Source of the DNA: an uncultured Pedobacter sp.
GTDB taxonomy: Bacteria; Bacteroidota; Bacteroidia; Sphingobacteriales; Sphingobacteriaceae
NCBI RefSeq assembly: GCF_913776295.1
Contig: NZ_CAJYOJ010000086.1
Location: 1-44,447, forward strand
DNA length: 44,447 bases
Direction of reading: 5' to 3'
Numbering within the stretch: position 1 is the stretch's first letter; the number at the start of each line of letters is the position of its first letter. The translations under genes and the position numbers were made by a program. Shown one piece after another: positions 7,415-16,620 of the stretch. The notes below the pieces were generated by a model. The model was not told the DNA's origin. It worked only from the letters and a program-made list of their open reading frames with translations, and did no database searches.

Positions 7415-9325
7415 TTATTTCTTCGGTTCTGCCTTAACATCAGGCGCACCGTTATTTAAAACTGTTTCGGTAGTTACACTTCTTCTACCGCTTGGCGCAA
7501 TAACAATAGTCTTCAAAACCCTTTTTTCTCCTTTCGGAACAGTAATTTTTACAGGACCGGTATATAAAAATGCATTTTCTGAAGGGCGGGATAAATCGAC
7601 AGAATAATAGATTTTACTACCTGTAACCGGTGCTTTTAAATCAATAGTAAACTCACCTCCCGTTAAAGGTTTATCGCTTAAGCCAATTGGAGTGGGTACC
7701 CAAAAGTTAATTCCCATTTTATCCAGGCGGGCCAAATGCACTGGCAAACGCTCTTCGCTAAAGTTTTTCAGGTCTTTGCGGTCAACTGGCGACCAGGCAA
7801 TTTCTGCTAAAGCTAAAAGACGTGGAAAAGCATGATTTTCGGCTTTCGCGGTAGTTTTAATATACTCCGTCCACATATTGGCCTGTACACCTTTAATGTA
7901 CTTTCGCTGATCGGCAGTTAATACTTTCGGGATTGGATCGTAAGTATATATTTTCTGATAAGGAGCAAAACCGCCAATGGTAACCGGCTCATCCGGAGAA
8001 TTGGATTGTTTATGATCGATATACAAACCCATTGAACCAGGTGTCATAATTACATCATGATTTTGTTGCGCCGCAGCAATACCTCCATCTTCGCCCCTCC
8101 AGCTCATTACCGTCGCATTCGGTGCTAAACCACCTTCTAAAATCTCGTCCCAGCCAATAATAGAGCGGCCCTTGCTGTTTACATGCTTTTCAATCGTCTG
8201 TATAAAATAACTTTGCAGCTCATGTTCATCTTTTAAGCCTTTTTCTTTCATTAAAGCCTGGCAAAACGGCGACTCTTTCCAATAGGTTTTTGGCGCTTCG
8301 TCTCCACCGATATGGATATATTTTGAAGGAAAAATAGCGATCACCTCATCCAAAATATTGTTCAGCATGGTAAAGGTATTTGCCGATGGCACAAAAATAT
8401 CATCGAAAACACCCCAGGTTTGCTGTACCTGTTTGCCTTTTCTGCTACCGGCCCATGGCGTTTTATCACTGATAAAGGTATCGCGATCAGGAAAACAGCT
8501 TAATTCAGGATATGAAGCAATAGCAGCAGACGCATGGCCAGGCAACTCGATTTCAGGAATTACCGTGATGTATTTGGCCGCGGCATACCTCACAATTTCT
8601 TTAGCCTCTTCCTGCGTATAAAAACCTTTTACCGGTGTAAGGTAATTTCCGTTGCCCGGATAATTGCCAATGATGGTTCCATTACGTGATGAACCGATTT
8701 CGGTAAGTTTAGGGTATTTTTTTATTTCCAATCGCCATCCCTGATCATCCGTCAAATGCCAGTGGAAAGTATTGATTTTATAATAAGCCAGCTGATCGAT
8801 GTATTTTTTGATAAAAGAAACCGGAAAGAAATGACGGCTTACATCAAGCATTGTTCCCCGGTAAGCAAAACGTGGATAATCATTTATATTAACCGCGGGG
8901 ATGGTAATTTTATCTGCAATTTTATCAGGCATCATCTGCATGGCCGACTGAACGGCATAAAATAACCCTGCTCCTTTTCCGGTTAAAACGATTTGTTTTG
9001 GGGTAACCTTGATGGTGTAACCTTCGGCTGGTAACTGATCGGCGCCAACAGATGTTAAAATAACAGCCTTTTGGTTAGGCTGGGTAATTTTGGTTTCGCG
9101 TAAAGCAAAGCCTGCTTTGTTTACCACAAAAGCATTTAATAAATCAGCCATCTTTGCTCCATCAATACTTTGATTGACCAAAACCGTGGTTTTATCCAAT
9201 TCAAAACTTCCGCTTGCTCTTGTAATGGCTACCGGTGCAGGTATGATGCCCAGGTTAGGGTCACGCTGCGCAAATGCACTTGAACTGATTAATACTCCAA
9301 TAAAAATCGCTAAAACTTTGTTCAT
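7415..9325 (-). CDS. Beta-N-acetylhexosaminidase, glycoside hydrolase family 20
   Basis: A 636-residue secreted enzyme that removes terminal beta-linked N-acetylglucosamine or N-acetylgalactosamine. Signal peptide 1-19 (AFAQ). An N-terminal GH20b-type domain (about 22-148) precedes the catalytic barrel (about 150-500), which shows FHWHLTDDQGWRLEIK, PEIELPGH and the catalytic pair in HIGGDEAP (D342-E343). The final 100 residues form a small beta-rich domain as in chitobiase-type enzymes. It probably works in the periplasm on chitin, glycan or peptidoglycan fragments. There is no SusC/D pair next to it, so it is not part of a visible polysaccharide locus. Confidence 0.95.
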   Translation of the reverse strand: MNKVLAIFIGVLISSSAFAQRDPNLGIIPAPVAITRASGSFELDKTTVLVNQSIDGAKMADLLNAFVVNKAGFALRETKITQPNQKAVILTSVGADQLPAEGYTIKVTPKQIVLTGKGAGLFYAVQSAMQMMPDKIADKITIPAVNINDYPRFAYRGTMLDVSRHFFPVSFIKKYIDQLAYYKINTFHWHLTDDQGWRLEIKKYPKLTEIGSSRNGTIIGNYPGNGNYLTPVKGFYTQEEAKEIVRYAAAKYITVIPEIELPGHASAAIASYPELSCFPDRDTFISDKTPWAGSRKGKQVQQTWGVFDDIFVPSANTFTMLNNILDEVIAIFPSKYIHIGGDEAPKTYWKESPFCQALMKEKGLKDEHELQSYFIQTIEKHVNSKGRSIIGWDEILEGGLAPNATVMSWRGEDGGIAAAQQNHDVIMTPGSMGLYIDHKQSNSPDEPVTIGGFAPYQKIYTYDPIPKVLTADQRKYIKGVQANMWTEYIKTTAKAENHAFPRLLALAEIAWSPVDRKDLKNFSEERLPVHLARLDKMGINFWVPTPIGLSDKPLTGGEFTIDLKAPVTGSKIYYSVDLSRPSENAFLYTGPVKITVPKGEKRVLKTIVIAPSGRRSVTTETVLNNGAPDVKAEPKK

Positions 9326-9470
9326 TTTTGTGTTATTTATAGCTAGAACTAATTATTTGAACCAAGATAGAGATTATGGAGAAATTACAAATCCCACATT
9401 CTTGTTACAATACAGATCAACCGTTTGATTGGCATTGTAAAAGGCATATAAATCTAATTATGAAGAGATC

Positions 9471-9564
9471 GTCATTTCGAACGGAGTATAATGCAGTCTA
9501 GAAATCTACATTTTAAAGCTTCTACGAAGATTTCTCCATTTCACTGCGGTTAAGTCGAAATGAC
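9471..9564. repeat. REP-like inverted repeat B
   Basis: GTCATTTCGA (9471-9480) is the exact reverse complement of TCGAAATGAC (9555-9564). Between them are CTAGAAATCTAC and AGATTTCTCC. The unit is therefore a long imperfect palindrome of about 94 bases in the gap upstream of the GH20 gene and belongs to the same family as 6542, 11611 and 17459. Confidence 0.75.
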
Positions 9565-9594
9565 GACTACTTTTATGAAAATCAAGTATAGAAA

Positions 9595-9830
9595 CGTTTG
9601 GGTTACGATAGTCCCGCCATCCGTTATAGTCCCGATGAAACCTGTGAAACATGCAGGCAAACCATAACAAACAAAAAACAGTGCTTCAATCGGGAGCTGC
9701 CACTACTGTCGGGTTTAGGTGGCAAGGTCTGTTGAACTTTTTAGGGTTGCAGAACGCAGTGCAGAAGGATTTATTTGAAGCTTCGCTATTAAACCCTTAA
9801 TAGCGGCAAAAACCTAAGTATTTAAACCTG
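9595..9830. other. Non-coding, structured DNA left of the IS element
   Basis: No gene is visible. The stretch has short self-complementary parts, for example GCTATTAA-ACCC-TTAATAGC (9785-9804), and AGTCCCG twice near 9610 and 9629. Together with 11484-11580 it frames the insertion sequence. It may be one half of an intergenic repeat split by the IS; this cannot be settled from one copy. Confidence 0.4.
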
Positions 9831-9860
9831 ATCCGATCGCTCCTAATATCCGCAGGTTAC

Positions 9861-9902
9861 AAAAAAAAAGCTGCAAAACTTTGATAAACAATGTTTTGCA
9901 GC
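9861..9902 (-). terminator. Strong leftward terminator inside the IS left end
   Basis: GCTGCAAAAC (9870-9879) and GTTTTGCAGC (9893-9902) form a perfect 10-bp stem; on the minus strand it is followed by nine T residues (9869-9861). It would stop transcripts moving left through the element, that is, antisense to the transposase gene. Confidence 0.75.
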
Positions 9903-9924
9903 AAGGTAATATTCACTTAAATTA

Positions 9925-11238
9925 GTGTTGACCAATATTACTGCCGTGAAAATAATAAATTCAGATCCAATATCCGCTTTCGGGGGCATAAATTTTGTTT
10001 TTGACTACTTAAATAGATTGGAAATCGATAAGCTCTGCCATGCACATCTGCCCGGCGTTGCTGCTCAGAGCAGGTATTCCTGGAAAGATGTCTTCTACTC
10101 TCTCAAATCTGTTTTTCTCTGTGGCGGCGATAGCATCGAAGATCTCCATACCCACTTAAAAAGTCATTTTCTCGACAACCCCTATGTTAAACTTGCAAGC
10201 CCTGATACTGTCTTGAGAAGACTCTCCGAGCTTACCGAACAAACAAAAACCTGTGTAACCAAGCGGGGGGCAGTTACACATCAATATTGTACCAACCGTA
10301 CCCTTGAGAATTTCAACCTGGAGGTACTGAAAAAGATCGGGGTTCTTGATTCCCGGGAACTTACCCTGGATTATGACAATACAATCATCTTCAATGAGAA
10401 ACAGGACAGTAAGATGACCTACAAAAGGGATTATGGCTATCAGCCGGGTGTCTGTACCGTCAATGAGCAGTTTGTACTTTATATCGAAAACAGGAACGGA
10501 AATTCTGATGCAAAGTCATTTCAAAGGGATACGCTCGAAAGGATTTTTGATCTGCTTGAAACAAAGAAGGTAAAAAAGATCAAAAACTTTCGGGCAGACG
10601 CAGCATCGTACCAGTATGATGTGGTTGCCCTGCTGCAACAGAAGGTGGAACATTTTTACATCGGGTGCAGAAACAGCTATGTCGAGAAATATTTTCCACA
10701 GATCTCCAATTGGGAAATGATGGAGGACAAAAACGGCCCGCTGGAAGTAGGATACATCGATATCCTTCCCTTTGCCACTCAGGCCAGGGAACAGAACCAA
10801 CAGCCACAGACATACAGGCTGGTTGCCAAACGGAGGCTGAAAAAAGATGGCCAGGTAGATCTGATCACCCAGGATGCCTATGAATACAGGGGGATTCTGA
10901 CCAACGACTTCGAAAAGGATGCCGTAGCCATTGCCCGTTTTTACAACCAGCGAGGGGGCATGGAGCGGCAGTTTGATATCCTTAAAAATGATTTTGGATG
11001 GAACAGCATGCCTTTCTCTTCATTGGACAAAAACCTGGTTTTTCTATATCTTACGGCGGTCTGCAGAAACATATACAATAAGATCATTGATTATTTTTCA
11101 CAAAAGGTAAAAACGCTGAAGCCATCTTTCAGACTGAAAAAGTTTCTTTTCAGGTTCATCATCCGGCCGGCCAAATGGATCAAACAGGGCAGACAGCTAA
11201 AATTGAGAATCTACTCAATGGACCATCGCTACCCATAG
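9925..11238 (+). CDS. IS1380-family DDE transposase
   Basis: A 437-residue DDE transposase that cuts and inserts the surrounding element. Candidate catalytic acids are Asp149 or Asp151 (LTLDYDNTIIF), Asp225 (FRADAAS) and Glu347 in YNQRGGMERQFDILKNDFGW, the family signature. Length is normal and no stop or shift interrupts it, so it looks functional. The start is uncertain: GTG at 9925, TTG at 9928 and GTG at 9946 are all in frame, and no ATG occurs near the N-terminus. Base use is somewhat richer in G and C than in neighbouring genes, as expected for mobile DNA. Confidence 0.92.
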   Translation: MLTNITAVKIINSDPISAFGGINFVFDYLNRLEIDKLCHAHLPGVAAQSRYSWKDVFYSLKSVFLCGGDSIEDLHTHLKSHFLDNPYVKLASPDTVLRRLSELTEQTKTCVTKRGAVTHQYCTNRTLENFNLEVLKKIGVLDSRELTLDYDNTIIFNEKQDSKMTYKRDYGYQPGVCTVNEQFVLYIENRNGNSDAKSFQRDTLERIFDLLETKKVKKIKNFRADAASYQYDVVALLQQKVEHFYIGCRNSYVEKYFPQISNWEMMEDKNGPLEVGYIDILPFATQAREQNQQPQTYRLVAKRRLKKDGQVDLITQDAYEYRGILTNDFEKDAVAIARFYNQRGGMERQFDILKNDFGWNSMPFSSLDKNLVFLYLTAVCRNIYNKIIDYFSQKVKTLKPSFRLKKFLFRFIIRPAKWIKQGRQLKLRIYSMDHRYP

Positions 11239-11483
11239 GACCAGGATCTCAAAAAGAAATAATAGCGCTAACATGTTACCTGAAATATAGCCAGGAGGGG
11301 ATCTCTATTTCATTTTTATGCCTAAAATAAAATTTCGATCCCAAATCTGTTCAGAAATTCCAATCAAAATGAACTTCCACCTATAAATATAATTATCGCA
11401 GAATAAAATCAGTTGATATTCATTTTTAGAACTTAGTAATAGTCAGATTAAGACAGACATGCGGATTTTAGGCGCTATCGGAT

Positions 11484-11656
11484 GAAATGGAAAGCACGCA
11501 AACGAGGCACGAGTGCGGACTTGTAAGGAAAAGCAGGACGAACTTTAAAAAGCGCTACTGCAACCGCTTTCCAAAAAATGGATGTTTTATAAAATAAGAT
11601 TTGCTTTAATAGATCTCTCGGCTACGCTGCACTACGCCCGAGAGGACGACTTTATA
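11484..11656. repeat. Structured intergenic DNA and REP-like unit C
   Basis: Right of the IS, GGAAAGC (11489-11495) can pair with GCTTTCC about 80 bases on, enclosing GC-rich sequence; no frame looks coding. At 11610-11651, AGATCTCTCGG and CCGAGAGGACGAC form the palindromic REP-like unit. Nothing else is seen between the IS and the trxB terminator. Confidence 0.5.
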
Positions 11657-11659
11657 TAA

Positions 11660-11694
11660 AAAAGAGAAACCAAAACTGATTTCTCTCTTTCAAA
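11660..11694 (-). terminator. trxB terminator
   Basis: On the minus strand AGAGAAA pairs with TTTCTCT across a short loop and runs into a T tract (TTTTTTA), directly downstream of the trxB stop at 11712. A standard Rho-independent terminator. Confidence 0.75.
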
Positions 11695-11711
11695 ATATTT
11701 AAAAATTATGC

Positions 11712-12668
11712 TTAAGCTTCTACAGGATGCTCTTTAGCAGCAAGATACCGCTCCGCATCAAGTGCGGCCATACAGCCAGAACCAGCAGCAGTTACCGCTT
11801 GTCTATAGTACATATCCTGTACATCACCGCAGGCAAAAACACCTTCGATATTGGTTAAGGTAGAACCTGGTTTAGTCGTTAGATAACCAGTTTCATCCAT
11901 ATCCAGCTGTCCTTTAAAAATATCAGTGTTCGGTTTATGACCTATAGCTACGAAGAAACCTTCAACTGCGATATCAGATTCTACACCTGTTTTGTTATTG
12001 ATTACTTTTACTGCGGTAACATTTTTGCCGTTACCCAAAATTTCCTGCGTTTCAGTATTGTAGTGTACAATGATGTTAGGGGTAGCTAATACACGGCTAA
12101 CCATCGCTTTAGATGCCCTGAATTCATCACGGCGAACCAGCAAATGCACCGTTTTACAAAGTTTGGCTAAATAAGTTGCCTCTTCAGCAGCGGTATCACC
12201 GGCACCTACAATGGCCACATCCTGACCTTTAAAAAAGAAACCATCGCAAACAGCACAGGCAGAAACACCAAAGCCATTATACTGTTGCTCGCTAGGTAAA
12301 CCCAACCATTTTGCAGTAGCACCGGTTGCAATAATTACGGTATCAGCAGTAATGGTTTTGATTTCATCAACCACCACTTTATGAGGGGCTGAAGAAAAAT
12401 CTACCGAGCTAACGTAACCGAAACGGATATCGGTTCCAAAACGTTCTGCTTGCTTACGGAAATCTTCCATCATTTCCGGCCCCATAATCCCTTGCGGATA
12501 GCCAGGAAAATTTTCTACATCTGTGGTCTGCGTAAGCTGTCCGCCGGCTTGCATTCCGGTATACATAATTGGTTTTAAATCAGCTCTGGCAGCATAAATT
12601 GCAGCAGTATAACCTGCGGGACCTGAGCCTATAATTAAACACTGAACGTGTTCGTTTTCTTGTGACAT
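11712..12668 (-). CDS. trxB: Thioredoxin-disulfide reductase
   Basis: A 318-residue FAD- and NADPH-dependent enzyme that reduces thioredoxin in the cytoplasm. The N-terminal FAD motif is GSGPAGYTAAIYAARA (about 14-29), the redox pair is CAVC (138-141), the NADPH fold starts at GAGDTAAEEA, and the C-terminal FAD segment is GVFACGDVQD. Length and order are those of the low-molecular-weight bacterial enzyme. It has its own consensus promoter and terminator, so it is probably transcribed alone. Confidence 0.97.
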   Translation of the reverse strand: MSQENEHVQCLIIGSGPAGYTAAIYAARADLKPIMYTGMQAGGQLTQTTDVENFPGYPQGIMGPEMMEDFRKQAERFGTDIRFGYVSSVDFSSAPHKVVVDEIKTITADTVIIATGATAKWLGLPSEQQYNGFGVSACAVCDGFFFKGQDVAIVGAGDTAAEEATYLAKLCKTVHLLVRRDEFRASKAMVSRVLATPNIIVHYNTETQEILGNGKNVTAVKVINNKTGVESDIAVEGFFVAIGHKPNTDIFKGQLDMDETGYLTTKPGSTLTNIEGVFACGDVQDMYYRQAVTAAGSGCMAALDAERYLAAKEHPVEA

Positions 12669-12702
12669 TATATAATATGTTTGAAATTCATTAATCGTAG
12701 CG

Positions 12703-12733
12703 CAAATTTAATGCTTTAAATAATGGTTAACAA
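12703..12733 (-). promoter_or_regulatory. Promoter of trxB (Bacteroidota type)
   Basis: On the minus strand TTG (12733-12731) is followed after 20 bases by TAAATTTG (12710-12703), a full match to the -33/-7 pattern of the Bacteroidota housekeeping sigma factor. The ATG is 35 bases further on. Confidence 0.65.
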
Positions 12734-13025
12734 GCGCACATTGTCAACATAGTTTACTTATTAACAGTAGAGCGCGTGGAGCAAAGCGCATAGCGTTTTG
12801 AGAAAAGCGATCAGGCGTTAAGAATACCATGTTGTCAGCTATTTCTTGCTGACAACTATTGATTGTCTTTAAGATTAATTTGTGAAAGAGTCACTTTAAA
12901 TCACTTGCTTCATCACCTTGGATACTTTTGCTTTTAAATCCAATGGCTATTTTTTCCCGATTGCTACAATTGCTTATAAGCTAAAATCTATTATAAACCG
13001 TAAAGGTGGTAACACCTGACAGCAC
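12734..13025. other. Gap between trxB promoter and the carboxyltransferase gene
   Basis: No convincing gene. A perfect 9-bp stem GTTGTCAGC/GCTGACAAC lies at 12831-12856 without a T tract. A short stem AGGTG/CACCT near 13005-13018 follows the carboxyltransferase gene and could be a weak terminator. Minus-strand frames around 12890-12985 are under 30 codons and not recognisable. Confidence 0.4.
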
Positions 13026-14654
13026 CTACGTCTGTATCACTCCAACACTAAACTTTTTGGTAATCGGCGATTGATTGGCGGCCTCAATCCCCATCGAAAT
13101 TACCTTTCTGGTTTCGAGTGGATCGATAATCCCATCAACCCAAAGCCGCGATGCAGCATAGTAAGGCGTAGTCTGGCTATCATATTTATCGGAAATCTCT
13201 TTCAACAGCTCAGCTTGTTTTTCTGTCGTAATCAATTCGCCTTTTGCTTTCAATGATGCTTCCTGAATTTGCAGCAGGGTTTTAGCGGCCTGTGAGCCAC
13301 CCATAACTGCGATTTTCGCTGTAGGCCAGGCATAAATTAAACGTGGATCGTAAGCTTTACCGCACATGGCATAATTACCTGCACCATAAGAATTACCTAA
13401 CACAATTGTAAATTTGGGCACAACCGAATTGGCGACGGCATTAACCATTTTGGCCCCGTCTTTAATAATTCCGCCATGTTCAGAGCGACTGCCTACCATA
13501 AAACCAGTCACATCCTGCAGAAAAACCAAAGGGATTTTTTTCTGGTTACAATTCATGATAAAACGGCTTGCCTTATCGGCACTATCAGAATAAACTACCC
13601 CGCCAAACTGCATCTCCCCTTTTTTCGATTTGACCACTTTACGCTGATTGGCTACAATACCTACCGCCCAGCCGTCAACACGACCCAAGCCGCAAACAAT
13701 ACTCTGTCCGTAACCTTTTTTATACTCTTCAAATTCAGATCCATCAACCAAGCGGTTAATGATATCCATCATTTCGTAAGGTTTATCTCGGTTTTCGGGG
13801 AAGATGCCGTACAATTCCTCTTCTCTCTCTTTTGGTTTAACTGGCGCAATACGATCGAAACCAGCATTTTGAGGAGCGCCCAGCATACTCATGATGTTTT
13901 TAATGCTATCTAAACAGGCCTGATCGTTAGGGTGTTTGTAATCGGTAACACCAGAAATTTCGCAGTGTGTAGTTGCACCGCCTAAAGTTTCATTATCTAC
14001 CTCTTCTCCAATGGCCGATTTAACCAGATAAGAGCCTGCTAAAAATACCGAACCTGTTTGATCTACAATCATGGCTTCATCGCTCATGATGGGTAAATAG
14101 GCACCTCCTGCAACACAAGCCCCCATAATGGCCGAAATCTGTACAATACCTTCTGAAGACATGATGGCATTGTTGCGGAACATCCTGCCGAAATGCTCTT
14201 TATCGGGAAAAATTTCATCTTGCATGGGCAGGTAAACACCGGCACTATCAACCAGGTAAATTACCGGCAAACGGTTTTCCATGGCAATTTCTTGTGCCCG
14301 AAGATTTTTTTTGGCTGTCATCGGGAACCAGGCACCGGCTTTTACCGTTGCATCGTTAGCCACAATCATACATTGCCGTCCACTTACGTAACCAATGCCA
14401 CATACCACCCCGGCCGAAGGACATCCGCCTTGTTCAGCGTACATGCCATCCGCGGTAAAGGCTCCAACCTCTAAAAAGTTAGAATTTTTATCAATTAAAT
14501 ATTCAATCCGCTCGCGGGCCAGCAGCTTCCCTTTTTCCTTTTGTTTTGCAGCATTTTTTTCGCCTCCACCCAGGTATACTTTTTTTAGCCTGGTTTTCAA
14601 TTCGTAAACCAACTGTTTGTTTACATCCTCGTTTTTATTGAATTCGATATTCAT
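13026..14654 (-). CDS. Acyl-CoA carboxylase, carboxyltransferase (beta) subunit
   Basis: A 542-residue biotin-dependent carboxyltransferase of the PccB/MccB type, moving carboxyl from carboxybiotin to an acyl-CoA. It has the paired crotonase-like halves: N-terminal with KLLARERIEYLID, then AGGAYLPIMSDEAM near 180-195, and C-terminal with VFLQDVTGFMVG and GNSYGAGNYAMCGKAYDPR. The whole sequence looks closer to methylcrotonyl-CoA carboxylase beta than to propionyl-CoA carboxylase, which would place it in leucine breakdown, but substrate is inferred. No biotin-carrying alpha subunit lies next to it. Confidence 0.9.
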   Translation of the reverse strand: MNIEFNKNEDVNKQLVYELKTRLKKVYLGGGEKNAAKQKEKGKLLARERIEYLIDKNSNFLEVGAFTADGMYAEQGGCPSAGVVCGIGYVSGRQCMIVANDATVKAGAWFPMTAKKNLRAQEIAMENRLPVIYLVDSAGVYLPMQDEIFPDKEHFGRMFRNNAIMSSEGIVQISAIMGACVAGGAYLPIMSDEAMIVDQTGSVFLAGSYLVKSAIGEEVDNETLGGATTHCEISGVTDYKHPNDQACLDSIKNIMSMLGAPQNAGFDRIAPVKPKEREEELYGIFPENRDKPYEMMDIINRLVDGSEFEEYKKGYGQSIVCGLGRVDGWAVGIVANQRKVVKSKKGEMQFGGVVYSDSADKASRFIMNCNQKKIPLVFLQDVTGFMVGSRSEHGGIIKDGAKMVNAVANSVVPKFTIVLGNSYGAGNYAMCGKAYDPRLIYAWPTAKIAVMGGSQAAKTLLQIQEASLKAKGELITTEKQAELLKEISDKYDSQTTPYYAASRLWVDGIIDPLETRKVISMGIEAANQSPITKKFSVGVIQT

Positions 14655-14699
14655 GTAGGCAATTTAGAGTTAATTTTAGAAAAATAGTATTGACCAAAA

Positions 14700-15465
14700 T
14701 GGTTTCTGGTCTACCACTTGTTTTAATAGCGAAGGACGCTAAATTTTTAACCGCGAAGCGTGCTAAATGTTTTAACACAGAGATCACAAAGAAAAAGCAC
14801 AGAGGTCACAAAGTTGGGTTTAGCATCTCCGTTTTCCGTGCTTCCGTGGCTTTTTTAACCGCAAAGTGCGCAAAGTTTTTTAACACAGAGATCACAAAGA
14901 GAAAGTACGGAGGTCACAAAGTCGGGTTTAGCACGCCGTTGTTTCCCGTGCTTCTGTGGCTTTTTTAACCGCAAAGTGCGCAAAGTTTTTAACACAGAGA
15001 TCACAAAGAAAAATCACTGAGGTCACAAAGTTTGGTTTAGCACTTCCTTGTTTAACAGAAAGAAAAGTAAAACCTTCTCGGTGTCCCTCTGTGTAAAACG
15101 CTCTGAACTCTGTGGTAAACTCCCTTATTTATTCCTGATAAACTACAAATGATTTCCGTCTACCACTTGTTTTAACCGCGAAGGACGGTAAGTTTTTAGC
15201 ACAGAGATCATAAAGAAAAAGCACAGAGGTCACAAAGTTGGGTTTAGCACCTCTGTTTTCCGTGCTTCCGTGGCTTGTTTAACCGCGAAGGACGCTAAGT
15301 TTTTAACACAGAGATCACAAAGAAAAGCACAGCGGTCGCAAAGTTGGGTTTAGCACGCCGTTGTTTTGCGTGCTTCTGTTACTTTCTAACGAATTAACGA
15401 AAAAAAAATTAATCCCTTCCCGGTGTGCCTCTGTGTAAAACGCTCTGAACGCTGTGATAAATCAT
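14700..15465. repeat. Minisatellite with a 107-bp unit and a larger second-order repeat
   Basis: The motif (A)ACACAGAGATCAC...GGTCACAAAG...GGTTTAGCA recurs at 14774, 14882, 14991, 15198 and 15305, so steps are 108, 109, 207 and 107. Each unit also holds AACCGCGAAGG/AACCGCAAAGTG and CGTGCTTCNGTGGCTT. Two larger blocks each begin with CTACCACTTGTTTTAA (about 14711, 15160) and end with CTCTGTGTAAAACGCTCTGA (about 15087, 15431). The gap has no gene. Confidence 0.85.
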
Positions 15466-16005
15466 TTAATTTTGATAAACCACGCCATTAATTTTTATTT
15501 TTTGGTATTGATCAGCCCAGCCTTTACCTTTTATGTATTTTACCAATGTGGGGTGACCTTTTAAATTTGGATGGAAAATCGGATCAAACGAAAAGGTAAT
15601 TTCATCATCTGATTTTTGAACCACCGTTACTTCGTTATCATTTTCGTCTTTTTTGCCCGTAGTGAAAAACTTATCGCCTTTCTTTGCAGAAAAATCAGCT
15701 CTGGTATATGTTTCTAACGGACTATCGGGATAGCCTTCAATCAATTTATCATGTTCATCTATCCTTAGGTACATGGTGCTGCCTGCATCGCCTCCAACCA
15801 AAGAGTAAAACTGATAAAAAAGCTTGTTATCAATCCGGACGGTATCCTTAATCTCGGTGTAGGATTGCGCATTCATATACCATAAATTACCAATCTGCAT
15901 CGGTAAAAATGAATCGGCTGCCGAATGCTGATCTTTATTGGCTTGACAGGACAAGATAAACAGACTAACTAAAATATAGCCAAAGGATTTTTTGTTTCTG
16001 ATCAT
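15466..16005 (-). CDS. Hypothetical lipoprotein, 179 aa
   Basis: A lipoprotein signal (basic start, hydrophobic residues 9-18, LSC lipobox) puts Cys20 as the lipidated residue. The mature part is rich in acidic and lysine residues and short beta-strand-like segments (LPMQIGNLWYMNAQ, MYLRIDEHDKLIEGYP), with no catalytic motif I recognise. It may be a periplasmic or outer-membrane surface protein. Its stop lies at the very end of the minisatellite block. Function unknown. Confidence 0.7.
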   Translation of the reverse strand: MIRNKKSFGYILVSLFILSCQANKDQHSAADSFLPMQIGNLWYMNAQSYTEIKDTVRIDNKLFYQFYSLVGGDAGSTMYLRIDEHDKLIEGYPDSPLETYTRADFSAKKGDKFFTTGKKDENDNEVTVVQKSDDEITFSFDPIFHPNLKGHPTLVKYIKGKGWADQYQKIKINGVVYQN

Positions 16006-16064
16006 GAGCGAATCTGTTTTTTATTTAATTGTTAAATATAAACAATACGCTGCATTGTAAACAA

Positions 16065-16526
16065 TTAACTCACAAAATGATATAAGAAAACAACCTCTCC
16101 ATTAAAAGCCGGCTTTTTCTGATCTTCAATTTCCATTTCGATAGCCATATTAACTTTGGTTACACCACGGAGATTGATGATAGAGGCCAGTTTAGCTTTT
16201 AACCTGACCTTGCTGTTTACGGTCACGGCCTGTGCAAACCTCAAATTTTCTATGCCATAATTGATCTCCATTTTCAGATTTTGAATATCAACAATTTCTT
16301 TCCATAAAAAAGGGATCAACGAAAGCGTTAAATAACCGTGAGCGATCGTTGCCTTAAAAGGACCTTCATTTTGGGCTTTTTCTTCATCCACATGAATCCA
16401 CTGATGATCTAATGTGGCATCAGCAAATCTGTTGATCTGTTCTTGTGTAATGGTATGCCACGAAGAAACACCTAATTCTTTGCTCAGGTATTGTTCAAAC
16501 TCGGCGTGTGAGGTAATGATTTGCAT
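16065..16526 (-). CDS. MaoC-family (R)-specific enoyl-CoA hydratase-like protein
   Basis: A 153-residue single hot-dog protein. Residues FADATLDHQWIHVD (34-47) contain the MaoC dyad, Asp40 and His45, followed by FKATIAHGYLTLSLIP, the usual second conserved stretch. The family adds water to enoyl-CoA or enoyl-ACP. Length is standard for the short stand-alone form. The substrate is unknown; neighbours give no pathway. Confidence 0.88.
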   Translation of the reverse strand: MQIITSHAEFEQYLSKELGVSSWHTITQEQINRFADATLDHQWIHVDEEKAQNEGPFKATIAHGYLTLSLIPFLWKEIVDIQNLKMEINYGIENLRFAQAVTVNSKVRLKAKLASIINLRGVTKVNMAIEMEIEDQKKPAFNGEVVFLYHFVS

Positions 16527-16620
16527 TTGGTATATATATTTTTTCTTTGCGCCAGGCGTTTTGCGTATGGCGGATTAATATTGATTAGTCTTACTTGATG
16601 TTTATGACTTGATACTTTTT

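Larger units (their letters stand above)
9831..11483 (+). mobile_element. IS1380-family insertion sequence
   Basis: A 27-base imperfect inverted repeat (23/27) bounds the transposase gene: left 9831-9857, right 11457-11483. That gives an element of 1653 bases, within the usual size of the IS1380 family. I found no matching short direct duplication outside the ends (left flank AAACCTG, right flank GAAATGG), so either the boundaries differ by some bases, the duplication has decayed, or flanking DNA was rearranged. The single transposase frame is intact. Confidence 0.75.

Noticed and set aside
12890..12990. Short minus-strand frames such as REKIAIGFKSKSIQ
   Set aside because: Under 30 codons, with stops in all phases around them. 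Could be a gene scrap but there is not enough to call.
15466..16005. Reading the lipoprotein as an enzyme
   Set aside because: No catalytic or ligand motif beyond the lipobox; left as hypothetical.
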